Below, in pieces: positions 1 to 7,752 of a DNA stretch of 25,593 nucleotides. Below the pieces are notes generated by a model. That model was not told where the DNA came from, did no database searches, and worked only from the letters and a program-made list of their open reading frames with translations. The DNA lies in the NCBI GenBank assembly GCA_905211675.1, contig CAJMBP010000019.1, positions 1-25,593 on the forward strand, written 5' to 3'. Every line of letters starts with the position of its first letter. Position 1 is the stretch's first letter. The translations under genes were made by a program, and so were the position numbers. This stretch comes from an uncultured Oscillospiraceae bacterium. Lineage in GTDB: Bacteria; Bacillota; Clostridia; Oscillospirales; Acutalibacteraceae.

Positions 1-2269
1 CGGCGCAGAATTCTTTTAAAAACCGAATTGCCTTGTCTGCTCGGCCGTCGTCATATTGAGAGAGCGAATCGTCAAGAAAAATCGGCATGGTATTTTCGCC
101 TGAAATCAGTTTGGTTATGGCAAGCCGCAGGCTTAAATATGCCTGATGTGTGGTGCCTAAGCTTAAAAAGCCTATGTCGCGCGTTCCGAAAATATTGCTT
201 TGTTCAACCGAAATATCAAGCTCGTCGGATATATTTATATTGCTGTATTTTCCGCCTGTGAGCGATGAAAAAATTGCCTGTGTTTGTTTTTCAAGCTCAC
301 TTCCGAAACCGCGTCGAAGCTCATGAAAGCTTTGCTCTAAAACCGATAATGCCAAATCTGCGGTATCGCAAAACTCTTTTTTAGAGTCGATTTTCTCCTG
401 CAATATGCGTATCTCGCGCTTTAATTCTTCGGGATTTTCACTGTGCTTAAATGAAGTTTTAAGCTCGGTGGCAATAACGGTGAGTTGCTCTTTAAGTTCG
501 TCAATCTTACCCGAAACATCATTTAGGCTTGATTTTACGGCGGAAAAATCGACATTTTTATATTCTTGAGCATCATTTATTGCGGCAAGCTTTTGTTCGG
601 CCTTGTCGTAATCTATGTTGCCCAAAAACTGACTTGCCGTTTTTAAGCGCAGTTTAATTGCCTTTTGATTTTCGGTTTTTTGCTTTAATTTTTCGAGTAG
701 GTCATAAGCGCTTTCTATGCTGTTGATATTGCCGAAGCCCGATAAAAGATTTATAATTTCCGATTTTGCTGCTTGAGCCTTATTTGTTTCTGCGGCTAAT
801 TCATCTTCCTTTTGTTTAAGGTCGGCAAGCCGCTGTTCTTTTACAGCGGTATTTGTGTTAATCGCTAAGGTAAGGTCATTGATTTGTGCTTTTATTTTAC
901 CGATTTGCTCTTGAATAATACTTTTATTTGTCTTGTTTTCGGCAATGGCGCAGTTTGTATCGGCAAGTTCATTTTGAATTTCGGCGATCCCTTTGGCGTT
1001 TTTGGGTTTTAAAATGAAAGCAACTATGAATTCTATTAACGCCGTTCCCCAAATAACGGTAGCAGCAATAAATGATAAGAAGTACGCGGCAACTCCTAAA
1101 ACAGCAAAAACAACAGACATTGTTAAAAGTATAGGGTTAAACGCCGCTTTTTTATTTTGGGCGGCGTATAGCTTTTGCTTTAATTCTTCTGCCTTTGTAT
1201 TGAGTGCAGATTCGCTTTGTTCAATCAAAGCCGTTTGCTCATAAAGGCCGTTAATTTCTGCCGTTAATCTGTCAATTTGTTCTTTTGCGACTTCGGGTGA
1301 ATATGTGCTTTGAAGCTCGGTTGCCGCTTTCATACGCGAAATATCCTGATTTATTTGCTCACATCTGTCGGCATAGGTTTCGTATTTTTTTATAACGAAT
1401 TCGATTTTTTGGGTGTAGTTTTCGTTTATTACCGTGCCGTCATCAAGCTTAAGCGACATATTAAGCCTGTCAAGCTCACGCTTGGTTTCTAAAAACTCGG
1501 TAAGCTTTTCGCGGTTTTTAATATCCTGCTCGCGCTCTGCTATTGATTTGAGTTCGGTGTACTTTTTGTAGAGCTGCTCGTATTCGGCTCGCTTTTTTGC
1601 GGCGGTATCGTTAAGGCGCGATTTGATTTTTGCGTCGTCATCGGCTTTTTTTAACCTTTCGTTCAATTCGCCGAGCAGTTGTAAATCTTCGTTATATGAC
1701 CCGCTTTTTCCGCTTTTTGAAATCAGCTTTGCGCGTGCGTCGAAAATGTTTTTTTCTATTTTTTTATATGACACATCTTCGGCACCCGTAACGGCAAAAT
1801 TTGAAAGCTTGCCGTTTATTTCGCTCGCGGCGGCGCCGTCTTTAATAAAATCTGCATTGCCTATGAACATACTGCGTTCAAATGCCGCGGCGCTCATGCC
1901 GAAAAATTTGTTTCCGATACTTTCGCCCGCGTCGACCGTTTTGCCCGAATCGGTGTCGGTAAGCAGTATTCGGTCGGTGGAATCCGACTTGCGAAATTCA
2001 CGCTCAAGGCAGTAATTTTTGCCTGCGTTTTCAAAGTATATTCTGCCCGCCATTACACAGTTGTCCCACGGGGTGTATTTTTGGCGAGGGCTGTCTGCAA
2101 GGCTTTTTGAATTTCTGCCTGTGCCGTAAAACATAGCCTTTATAAAGGCGGCAACCGTGCTTTTGCCGTCTTCGTTATTTCCGTAAATTATATTAAGTCC
2201 GTCTTCAAATTCGAGCGTAAAATCTTTAAGACCGCCGAATGCGGATATGTAAATTTTGTTAATCTTCAT
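1..2269 (-). CDS. yhaN: YhaN-like AAA ATPase (SMC/Rad50-type), C-terminal end cut by window edge
   Basis: Probable DNA-repair ATPase, partner of the Mre11-like nuclease encoded just upstream. I translated the minus strand from the ATG at 2269-2267; about 756 codons lie in the window and I met no stop in the parts read. Residues 30-38 are a Walker A loop (GNNEDGKST). Residues 702-715 read LSLGTTHQAYLSLR, the ABC signature of this family, and about 728-734 read MPIFLDD, the Walker B motif. Between them is a long charged, coiled-coil-like region. It is interrupted at about 377-425 by a hydrophobic double segment suggesting a membrane hairpin. Only a few tens of C-terminal residues should be missing. 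The start overlaps the end of yhaO by 11 bases, so translation is probably coupled. Family assignment is firm. The cellular role is inferred from Bacillus YhaN and SbcC/Rad50 relatives. Confidence 0.88.
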   Translation of the reverse strand, partial: MKINKIYISAFGGLKDFTLEFEDGLNIIYGNNEDGKSTVAAFIKAMFYGTGRNSKSLADSPRQKYTPWDNCVMAGRIYFENAGKNYCLEREFRKSDSTDRILLTDTDSGKTVDAGESIGNKFFGMSAAAFERSMFIGNADFIKDGAAASEINGKLSNFAVTGAEDVSYKKIEKNIFDARAKLISKSGKSGSYNEDLQLLGELNERLKKADDDAKIKSRLNDTAAKKRAEYEQLYKKYTELKSIAEREQDIKNREKLTEFLETKRELDRLNMSLKLDDGTVINENYTQKIEFVIKKYETYADRCEQINQDISRMKAATELQSTYSPEVAKEQIDRLTAEINGLYEQTALIEQSESALNTKAEELKQKLYAAQNKKAAFNPILLTMSVVFAVLGVAAYFLSFIAATVIWGTALIEFIVAFILKPKNAKGIAEIQNELADTNCAIAENKTNKSIIQEQIGKIKAQINDLTLAINTNTAVKEQRLADLKQKEDELAAETNKAQAAKSEIINLLSGFGNINSIESAYDLLEKLKQKTENQKAIKLRLKTASQFLGNIDYDKAEQKLAAINDAQEYKNVDFSAVKSSLNDVSGKIDELKEQLTVIATELKTSFKHSENPEELKREIRILQEKIDSKKEFCDTADLALSVLEQSFHELRRGFGSELEKQTQAIFSSLTGGKYSNINISDELDISVEQSNIFGTRDIGFLSLGTTHQAYLSLRLAITKLISGENTMPIFLDDSLSQYDDGRADKAIRFLKEFCA

Positions 2270-3389
2270 CGTAGCTCACCTCACCGGCAAACGCTTTAAG
2301 CCCTAAATTCAGTGCAGATTTAAGCATTTCTTTTTCGGTTTCTTGCGCCGATTCAATTCTGCCAAGCATATTTTTTACAAATATGCCTTTAAGCGACTTT
2401 TCATGTGACAGCAGTTCAAGGTCGGCTTTGACTTCGGTCTGGTTTTTAACCTTTGCAAAATAAAGAAGATCGTTTAAACGCGCGGTAATTTCAGGCACCG
2501 AAATTACGGTGTTTTCGTCAATTTCGCCCGTAAGAATGATTTTGTAAAGGTTTTGGCTGTAACTGTCGGCGTATTTTTGTTTTAATGCATCAATCACACA
2601 GTCGGCAATTTGGCTTGAGGTGACAGCTTCACCGATGTTTATCTGCTCGCAAATATGCATTCTTTTGGCGGTAGGTACAAACTGCAAATTGCAGGTATTC
2701 TTTGACACCTCGCCCAAATAAACACCCTTTTCGTTTAATTCGTCAAAGCCCTGACCCTCGGGGCAACCGCAATATGCGATATAGGTGCTGCCGATTTTGT
2801 CGATGCTGCTGCGCTTGTGAACATGCCCTAATGCAATGTAATCCATACCGCTTTTTGCGATAAACTCGGCTGTTATTGAGTTGTAGTTTGAGTTAAGGTC
2901 GGATTTTAGCTCACCGTGAATACACATAAGATTTATGAAATCGGGGTTTGTTTCGAGCAAAAAGCATTGCTCGCCCGACATATATACCTCCTTGAAAGAC
3001 CTGCCGTACACACGGGTTTTAAGACTTTCGAATTCTACAAAGCAATCTTTTGTTTCAAGCACATAAACATTTTGCGGCAATACATATTTTTTAAACGGAG
3101 ATTCTGCGTTTAAAGGGTCATGATTGCCTGCTGAGAATACGATTTTGGTATCGGGTATCATGGAAAAACACTCAAAAACTCTGTCGGTAAATGATTTTTC
3201 AATATTATTTGAATTGAACAGATCGCCTGCAATAAGCAGAATATCGACCGAATTCTCTCGTGCAATATTTATGATTTTTTCAAAGGTAATAAGTGTTTCG
3301 GCTCTGCGGCTTTGGGCACGCATGCCTAAAAAGCTTTCTTCCGCGCCTATATGAATATCCGCACAGTGTAAAATTTTAACGGGTTTCAT
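2259..3389 (-). CDS. yhaO: Metallophosphoesterase, Mre11/SbcD-like DNA repair exonuclease
   Basis: Calcineurin-like phosphoesterase of 376 residues, expected to act as a Mn-dependent nuclease with the YhaN-like ATPase. All family metal-binding motifs are present in order: ADIH (D11, H13), AGDLF (D56), GNHD (88-91), the HGE histidine (H158) and GHVH (188-191). The C-terminal third is less conserved and would carry the capping and ATPase-docking part. The ATG at 3389-3387 is preceded on the minus strand by AAAGGAAC at good spacing and by a likely extended -10 promoter, so this is probably the first gene of a two-gene operon. The stop lies inside the start of the ATPase gene. Length and order match the Bacillus yhaO-yhaN arrangement. 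Assignment to Mre11/YhaO is strong; substrate preference cannot be read from sequence. Confidence 0.9.
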   Translation of the reverse strand: MKPVKILHCADIHIGAEESFLGMRAQSRRAETLITFEKIINIARENSVDILLIAGDLFNSNNIEKSFTDRVFECFSMIPDTKIVFSAGNHDPLNAESPFKKYVLPQNVYVLETKDCFVEFESLKTRVYGRSFKEVYMSGEQCFLLETNPDFINLMCIHGELKSDLNSNYNSITAEFIAKSGMDYIALGHVHKRSSIDKIGSTYIAYCGCPEGQGFDELNEKGVYLGEVSKNTCNLQFVPTAKRMHICEQINIGEAVTSSQIADCVIDALKQKYADSYSQNLYKIILTGEIDENTVISVPEITARLNDLLYFAKVKNQTEVKADLELLSHEKSLKGIFVKNMLGRIESAQETEKEMLKSALNLGLKAFAGEVSYDED

Positions 3390-3422
3390 TTTGAATGTTC
3401 CTTTTGTTTTAAAATTATATAT

Positions 3423-3451
3423 ATTATAACATTACTTTTAGAATATTTAAA
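3423..3451 (-). promoter_or_regulatory. Probable SigA extended -10 promoter for yhaO-yhaN
   Basis: On the minus strand, TATAAT (plus 3428-3423) is preceded by TG plus one base, giving an extended -10. A weak -35-like TTTAAA lies 17 bases upstream (3451-3446). The start codon is about 34 bases downstream of the -10. Inferred from motif only. Confidence 0.5.
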
Positions 3452-3521
3452 GAGTTATTTGCCGAGTGGTGTTGATTTTTGTCCGAATATAAAATAATTT
3501 AGCAAAAAACATAATAAACAA

Positions 3522-3550
3522 TAGACTTTTGTATTCTTGTATGTTATACT
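3522..3550 (+). promoter_or_regulatory. Probable SigA extended -10 promoter for the coiled-coil deacetylase gene
   Basis: TAGACT (3522-3527), 17-base spacer, then TATACT (3545-3550) preceded by TGT, an extended -10. The predicted transcript start near 3557 leaves a short leader containing GAGGGGA before the ATG at 3577. The divergent yhaO promoter lies about 70 bases away. Confidence 0.6.
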
Positions 3551-3576
3551 CAAAGCAGAGTACGAGGGGATATAAA

Positions 3577-4611
3577 ATGACATTTTTTAAACAAAAAACC
3601 AATATTATATTTTTGTTTGTAATATTTTTACTTGTAGCGGCGCTTTCGGGAGTTTCGTATTTTGCTTATGAGAAGCATGCCGAATATGTTGAAATATCGG
3701 CAAGCATTTCAGATAATAACACAGCACTTGAACAGGCTCAAAAAACGATTGACGAGCTTACCTCCAAAATTGCCGATTATGATGCGCAAACGGTGCAAAA
3801 CGAGCAGGAAAAAGCAGAGCTTAACTCGCAGCTGCAAGCCGCTTTGGAGCAAAAGGCAAAGCTTGAGCAGGAAAACAGCAGTTTAAAAAATCAAATTGAG
3901 CAACTGAAGGCCCAAAAGCGAAGGGAAGAGCTGCAACAGGCTATAGCCCTAAAAAACAGTGCAAATCAGGCAGATACCGCGCAGGGCGGTATCTGCTATC
4001 TTACATTTGACGACGGCCCCTCGGATAATACGCTTAAAATTTTAGACATATTAGACGCTTACGGCATTAAAGCCACATTTTTTGTGGTAGGCACCGCAAA
4101 AACACAGTATATGCCACAAATTGTAAGCCGAGGTCACGCAATCGGTCTGCATTCGGCTACACATAATTACAGTTCGATTTACGCCGATGTAAACAGCTAT
4201 CTTTCCGATATTCAGCAAATTTCCGATATTGTTTATAATACTACCGGTGTTCGCAGTAACATTATGCGCTTTCCGGGCGGCGGCAGTAATAAGGTGAGTG
4301 CAAAATACTGTTCGGGAATTATGACCGATTTAACCGTAAGAATGCCGAGTCTGGGTTATTCGTATTACGATTGGAATGTAAGCTCGGGTGATGCGTCCGC
4401 CCAAAAGGTGTCTGCCTCTGCAATAGCAAATAATGTGTTAAACGGCGCAAGGGGAAAAAGCAGTATATGTGTGCTTATGCACGATACCGCCGCCAAAACC
4501 ACAACGGTTGAAGCGTTGCCTTCGATAATCGAGGGGCTTGACGCTATGGGCTTTCGTTTTGCTGCTATCGACGCGTCGGTTTTCGGGTTTCATCAGTCGC
4601 TTAATAACTGA
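3577..4611 (+). CDS. Membrane-anchored NodB polysaccharide deacetylase with coiled-coil stalk
   Basis: Predicted cell-surface carbohydrate deacetylase acting on peptidoglycan or another wall glycan. I start it at the ATG at 3577 (344 residues) because GAGGGGA sits 6 bases before it. An earlier in-frame start at 3529 would fall inside the promoter. Residues about 9-30 form one membrane segment. About 50-125 are a Glu/Lys/Gln-rich coiled coil. The NodB domain follows, with TFDDG (D145 base, D146 metal), HSATH (H192, H196 metal), RFPGG near R231, a Trp-containing YYDWN stretch and LMHD (H302). All catalytic motifs are intact, so it should be active. The coiled coil may act as a spacer or oligomerisation stalk in the wall; that is inference. 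The gene ends in a hairpin terminator. Confidence 0.87.
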   Translation: MTFFKQKTNIIFLFVIFLLVAALSGVSYFAYEKHAEYVEISASISDNNTALEQAQKTIDELTSKIADYDAQTVQNEQEKAELNSQLQAALEQKAKLEQENSSLKNQIEQLKAQKRREELQQAIALKNSANQADTAQGGICYLTFDDGPSDNTLKILDILDAYGIKATFFVVGTAKTQYMPQIVSRGHAIGLHSATHNYSSIYADVNSYLSDIQQISDIVYNTTGVRSNIMRFPGGGSNKVSAKYCSGIMTDLTVRMPSLGYSYYDWNVSSGDASAQKVSASAIANNVLNGARGKSSICVLMHDTAAKTTTVEALPSIIEGLDAMGFRFAAIDASVFGFHQSLNN

Positions 4612-4629
4612 TACAATTTTCTTGACTTT

Positions 4630-4671
4630 AATCACCGCTAAAGGTAAAATTATCTTTGGCGGTGATTTTTT
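4630..4671 (+). terminator. Hairpin with T-tract; its 3' arm contains the ribosome binding site of the next gene
   Basis: A 14-base 5' arm (4630-4643) pairs with 4654-4667, with one T:G wobble, around a 10-base loop, and is followed by TTTTTT. It has the form of a Rho-independent terminator for the deacetylase gene. The 3' arm contains GGTGAT (4661-4666), the likely Shine-Dalgarno of the VanZ-like gene, and the T-tract runs into its TTG start. Confidence 0.75.
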
Positions 4672-5203
4672 GAAATACAAAACAGTAACGGTTAACCGTT
4701 TTTTTATAATAAAAATAATAATTTTGCTTCTTTTTATTTTTTACACACTTATGGTAATTGATTTTACACTTATAAACGATAACTTCGGCAGAAGTATATC
4801 GTCAAATATTTTTTTGGCGCAAAATGGACAGATTGAAGAATATTTTTCTCAAAAAGTAAATATTATTCCTTTTGCTACCGTTAAAATTTTTGTAAATGCT
4901 TATAAGCAGGGCAGTCTTGAAACCCGCGTGATAATTGAAAATATATTCGGCAATCTTTTTGTTTTTATGCCGTTTGCCTTTTTCATACCCTGCATATTTA
5001 AAAGGGTAAACACTGCATTAAAGTTTTTTGCCGTAATTTCGGTGTGCGTTATTGTGGTTGAAATGCTGCAAATTGTTTTTATTACAGGCTCTGCCGACAT
5101 TGACGATTTTATTTTAAATGTGGGCGGCGCTATGGCGGCGTACGGTGTACTTAATATTCATAAAATAAAGAGTATTTTAAATAAATTTGTATTCGGTGAG
5201 TAA
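4670..5203 (+). CDS. VanZ-like membrane protein
   Basis: Small integral membrane protein of the VanZ family. VanZ itself is a teicoplanin-resistance accessory, but most relatives have no assigned role. With a TTG start at 4670 it has 177 residues. Hydrophobic segments lie at about 11-34, 92-110, 118-139 and 149-163. Family features are NIIPF (64-68), the GNLFVFMPFAFFIP segment (94-107) and, after EMLQ, a TGSADIDDFILN stretch (139-150). The start was chosen because GGTGAT ends 3 bases before the TTG, the spacing expected when this part of the extended anti-SD pairs. An upstream in-frame ATG at 4538 would overlap the deacetylase gene by 74 bases and add non-family residues. The stop abuts the ispE ATG (TAAATG), so the two are probably co-translated. 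Family confident; start and function less so. Confidence 0.78.
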   Translation: MKYKTVTVNRFFIIKIIILLLFIFYTLMVIDFTLINDNFGRSISSNIFLAQNGQIEEYFSQKVNIIPFATVKIFVNAYKQGSLETRVIIENIFGNLFVFMPFAFFIPCIFKRVNTALKFFAVISVCVIVVEMLQIVFITGSADIDDFILNVGGAMAAYGVLNIHKIKSILNKFVFGE

Positions 5204-6043
5204 ATGAAGGTTAAGGCTTGTGCAAAAATAAATTTAACGCTCGACATTGTAGGTAAAAGATGTGACGGATATCACATTATCGACTCGGTTTTTCAGTCGG
5301 TTAATCTTTTTGATGAAATATTCATTGAAAAAAGCAGTGGTATAACGGTCGGGTGCAGCGTCGGTTCAATAGATAACCAAAATAATATTGTTTATAAAGC
5401 GGCAGAAAAATTTTTTGAAAATACAAAAATAAACGGCGGAGCGGCAATCGAAATCAAAAAAAATATACCGTTGGCCGCGGGACTCGGCGGCGGAAGCGCC
5501 GATGCAGCGGCGGTGATTGTCGCACTTGACAGGCTTTATGAAACAAATCTTTCAAATGAGCAAATATGCAGTATAGGTTTATCGGTAGGCGCTGATGTTC
5601 CTTTTTGCACTGTCGGCGGCACCGCGCGTGTGGGCGGTATAGGCGAAATTATCGAAAAACTGCCCGATATTCCCGATTGTGCCGTTTTAATCATAAAGCA
5701 CGGTCAAAAGCAATCGACTGCCGAAATGTATAAAAAAATCGACACATACCCTGATACGCCGCTCGGTACGCAGGGTATGTTAAGCGGCATAGAAAAGGGC
5801 GATTTATACAGAATATGCCAAAATGTATCGAATGCTTTTTCAAAAGTTTCGTATAACCAAGAGCTTATAAACAACATAAAAACAACAAAACCTTTAGCTG
5901 TATCTTTATCGGGAAGCGGCCCTGCTGTTTTCGCAATATATGAAAATGCACAAAAAGCCGAAACAGCCTTGCAAAAGCTGACGGTTATGGGGTATAACCC
6001 CGTAATTGCCGCTCCGATAAATAAGGGTGTAATATTTGAATAA
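5204..6043 (+). CDS. ispE: 4-diphosphocytidyl-2-C-methyl-D-erythritol kinase (MEP pathway)
   Basis: GHMP-family kinase that phosphorylates CDP-methylerythritol with ATP in the methylerythritol phosphate route to isoprenoids; cytosolic. At 279 residues it has normal length. It shows the N-terminal AKINL with the conserved Lys8, the glycine-rich phosphate loop PLAAGLGGGSADAA (89-102), the GADVPFC segment with the likely catalytic Asp131, and the C-terminal GHMP motif SLSGSGPAV. The ATG follows the VanZ-like stop directly, with GGTGAG just upstream. It presumably shares a transcript with the VanZ-like gene and possibly spoIIR, which begins 55 bases downstream. Confidence 0.95.
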   Translation: MKVKACAKINLTLDIVGKRCDGYHIIDSVFQSVNLFDEIFIEKSSGITVGCSVGSIDNQNNIVYKAAEKFFENTKINGGAAIEIKKNIPLAAGLGGGSADAAAVIVALDRLYETNLSNEQICSIGLSVGADVPFCTVGGTARVGGIGEIIEKLPDIPDCAVLIIKHGQKQSTAEMYKKIDTYPDTPLGTQGMLSGIEKGDLYRICQNVSNAFSKVSYNQELINNIKTTKPLAVSLSGSGPAVFAIYENAQKAETALQKLTVMGYNPVIAAPINKGVIFE

Positions 6044-6066
6044 ACAAAAATGATTCTGTCAATATT
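6037..6066 (+). promoter_or_regulatory. Weak candidate forespore-type promoter before spoIIR
   Basis: TGAATA (6037-6042), 17-base spacer, CAATATT (6060-6066). Spacing and -35 resemble forespore sigma (SigF/SigG) promoters, but the -10 is poor and lacks the SigF GG. It overlaps the ispE stop codon. Offered only because spoIIR is a SigF-dependent gene in Bacillus. Confidence 0.2.
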
Positions 6067-6098
6067 TTACTTGTAAAAAAATTGATAGGAGCGTTTTT

Positions 6099-6713
6099 AT
6101 GAAAAATACAGTAAGAAAAAATATCGAAACAGGTGTGTTGTTCGGGCTTATTTGCGCAGTTGTTTTAAGCTTTGCCCGTTTTGAGGCGCGTTGTGACGAA
6201 CTGCGGCAAAATATTTTGCGGTTGCACATAATTGCAAATTCCGACAGCGACGCCGACCAGAGCCTGAAGCTTGCCGTGCGTGACGAAATACTTAAAGACT
6301 CGATTGATATTTTTAAAGAATGTGACAGCGTAGAAAGCGCCGCGCAAACGGCAGAGTCACAGCTGTCAAGCTTAAACGACATAGCAAATAAAGTTATAAA
6401 ACAAAAAGGGTTTGATTATACTGCCGAGGTATCGTTGGGAGATTCGTATTTTAATACCCGCGAGTATGATGATTTTACTCTGCCTGCCGGTATTTATAAA
6501 TCTCTTATAGTTAAACTCGGCAAGGCACAGGGTAAAAATTGGTGGTGCGTTGTGTTTCCCTGCGTGTGTGTGCCTAATGCCGCCGACGCAAGCCTTTCGG
6601 ACAGCGTGTCACAAGGCTCGGCATACACAGCCGAAAATGCACAAAAATATGTAATTAAGTTCAAAACTGCCGAGATTTACGAGGATATTAAAAGGATTTT
6701 TTCAAAAAATTGA
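6099..6713 (+). CDS. spoIIR: Stage II sporulation protein R
   Basis: Forespore-to-mother-cell signalling protein. In Bacillus, SpoIIR is made under SigF, is exported to the intermembrane space and triggers SpoIIGA to process pro-SigE. Here it has 204 residues, near the usual length. An N-terminal membrane or signal segment spans about 11-28. The family signature covers 36-66 and includes ILRLHIIANS. Further family features are LPAGIYKSL (128-136) and the WWCVVFPC block (148-155). The ATG at 6099 is preceded by GATAGGAG at good spacing. It lies downstream of ispE and just upstream of rpmE; the same general neighbourhood (rpmE, spoIIR) occurs in Bacillus. Its presence is the best single sign that the organism forms endospores. 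Confidence 0.92.
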   Translation: MKNTVRKNIETGVLFGLICAVVLSFARFEARCDELRQNILRLHIIANSDSDADQSLKLAVRDEILKDSIDIFKECDSVESAAQTAESQLSSLNDIANKVIKQKGFDYTAEVSLGDSYFNTREYDDFTLPAGIYKSLIVKLGKAQGKNWWCVVFPCVCVPNAADASLSDSVSQGSAYTAENAQKYVIKFKTAEIYEDIKRIFSKN

Positions 6714-6732
6714 TGTTTTTTAAAAAATATGC

Positions 6733-6761
6733 TTGCAATTTTTAAAGTAATATGGTAAAAT
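6733..6761 (+). promoter_or_regulatory. SigA-type promoter for rpmE
   Basis: TTGCAA (6733-6738), 17-base spacer, TAAAAT (6756-6761). It lies in the 82-base gap between spoIIR and rpmE, about 35 bases before the rpmE ATG, and is among the best-formed promoters in the window. Confidence 0.65.
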
Positions 6762-6795
6762 TCCAATGTTATAAAGTAAGAAAGGGGTGACAAGG

Positions 6796-7002
6796 ATGAA
6801 GGAAGGTTTACATCCTCAGTACGAAAAGGTAACAATTAAATGTGCTTGTGGTGCCGAGTTCGAGACACGCTCAACAAAGAAGGATATTCGTTTGGATATT
6901 TGTTCTAAATGTCATCCGTTTTTCACTGGTAAGCAGAAGTTGGTAGATACCGGCGGACGTGTTGACAGATTTAAAAAGCGTTTCGGTATGGAAGATAAAT
7001 AA
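6796..7002 (+). CDS. rpmE: 50S ribosomal protein L31, zinc-binding type
   Basis: Large-subunit ribosomal protein of 68 residues. It begins MKEGLHPQY, matching the family N-terminus. Cys16, Cys18, Cys36 and Cys39 mark the zinc-binding C+ form, which can act as a zinc store. KLVDTGGRVDRFKKRFG at 48-64 is the usual C-terminal part. The ATG at 6796 is preferred over an in-frame GTG at 6787, which belongs to the Shine-Dalgarno AAAGGGGTG. The gene has its own promoter and a strong terminator, so it is probably expressed at high level on a short transcript. Confidence 0.95.
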   Translation: MKEGLHPQYEKVTIKCACGAEFETRSTKKDIRLDICSKCHPFFTGKQKLVDTGGRVDRFKKRFGMEDK

Positions 7003-7016
7003 TTATTACCGCAATT

Positions 7017-7050
7017 CCGCAATCGGCCCACAGGGTGATTGCGGTTTTTT
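7017..7050 (+). terminator. Rho-independent terminator after rpmE
   Basis: CCGCAATC (7017-7024) pairs with GATTGCGG (7037-7044). The loop region contains an inner CCC-ACA-GGG helix. TTTTTT follows (7045-7050). It should separate the abundant rpmE transcript from yigZ, whose Shine-Dalgarno begins 5 bases later, so expression of the downstream run must rely on partial read-through or an unseen promoter. Confidence 0.85.
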
Positions 7051-7072
7051 GTTTGGAGAGGGGGGCGATGCT

Positions 7073-7696
7073 TTGCAGGAATATAAAACTATTGACGGCG
7101 ATTTTACGGCAGAATACACCGAAAAACATTCACGGTTTATAGCAACTGTTTTTCATTGTGAAAGCGAAGCCGAAGCAAGCAAAATAATCGAAGGACAAAA
7201 AAGTAAATATTGGGACGCCCGTCACAATGTTTATGCCTATGTTTTGCAAAACGGCACGGCGCGCTTTTCGGATGACGGCGAGCCCCACGGTACGGCGGGT
7301 ATGCCGGTTTTGGATGTTATTAAAAACAGTTCAGTCACCGATGTTTTAATAGTGGTAACACGCTATTTCGGCGGAATACTGCTCGGCACGGGCGGTCTTG
7401 TGCGTGCTTACGGTACAAGTGCGCGCGACGCACTGTCGGGGGCTTCAAAGGTTTTGATGTGCCAATGCAGTAAATTCACCGCAGAGTGCGACTACGCAAG
7501 CTTTGACCGATTGTCGCGGCTTATCGGTGATTGCGGCGGCTTAATACAAAGCACCGATTTTACCGATAAAGTCAGTATTGATTTTATATTTAAAAATGAG
7601 CAAAAAGACATTTTTTTAACTAAACTGTGCGAGGCATTCGCTTCAAAAATTAAGGCAAATTTGCAAAATGAATTATTTTTTCCGTTTAAACTTTAA
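7073..7696 (+). CDS. yigZ: YigZ/IMPACT family protein
   Basis: Member of the IMPACT/YigZ family, found in bacteria and eukaryotes and linked to translation or RNA binding; the precise bacterial role is unsettled. I use a TTG start at 7073 (207 residues, the family's usual length) because GGAGAGGGGGG (7055-7065) ends 7 bases before it. Upstream in-frame codons run through the rpmE terminator. Family motifs are ARHNVYAY (49-56), SDDGEPHGTAGMPVL (66-80) and VVTRYFGGILLGTGGLVRAYG (94-114, with RYFGG central). A less conserved C-terminal domain of about 80 residues follows. dgt starts 56 bases downstream. Confidence 0.9.
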   Translation: MQEYKTIDGDFTAEYTEKHSRFIATVFHCESEAEASKIIEGQKSKYWDARHNVYAYVLQNGTARFSDDGEPHGTAGMPVLDVIKNSSVTDVLIVVTRYFGGILLGTGGLVRAYGTSARDALSGASKVLMCQCSKFTAECDYASFDRLSRLIGDCGGLIQSTDFTDKVSIDFIFKNEQKDIFLTKLCEAFASKIKANLQNELFFPFKL

Positions 7697-7752
7697 AAAA
7701 ACAGAGGAATTTTAGAATTTTTTGATAATATTTATTATAAGGGGGCGATTAT

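Noticed and set aside
993..2015. Short plus-strand frames opposite the YhaN-like gene
   Set aside because: They are antisense to an open, motif-bearing ATPase frame, and their hydrophobic look comes from the antisense of coiled-coil codons.
1..3389. Nuclease plus SMC-like ATPase as an antiphage defence system
   Set aside because: Motifs and order match the widespread chromosomal yhaO-yhaN repair pair; there are no defence neighbours or mobile-element marks.
4538..4669. Longer VanZ-like start at ATG 4538
   Set aside because: It would overlap the deacetylase gene by 74 bases, run through the terminator hairpin and add residues not typical of the family; no ribosome site precedes it.
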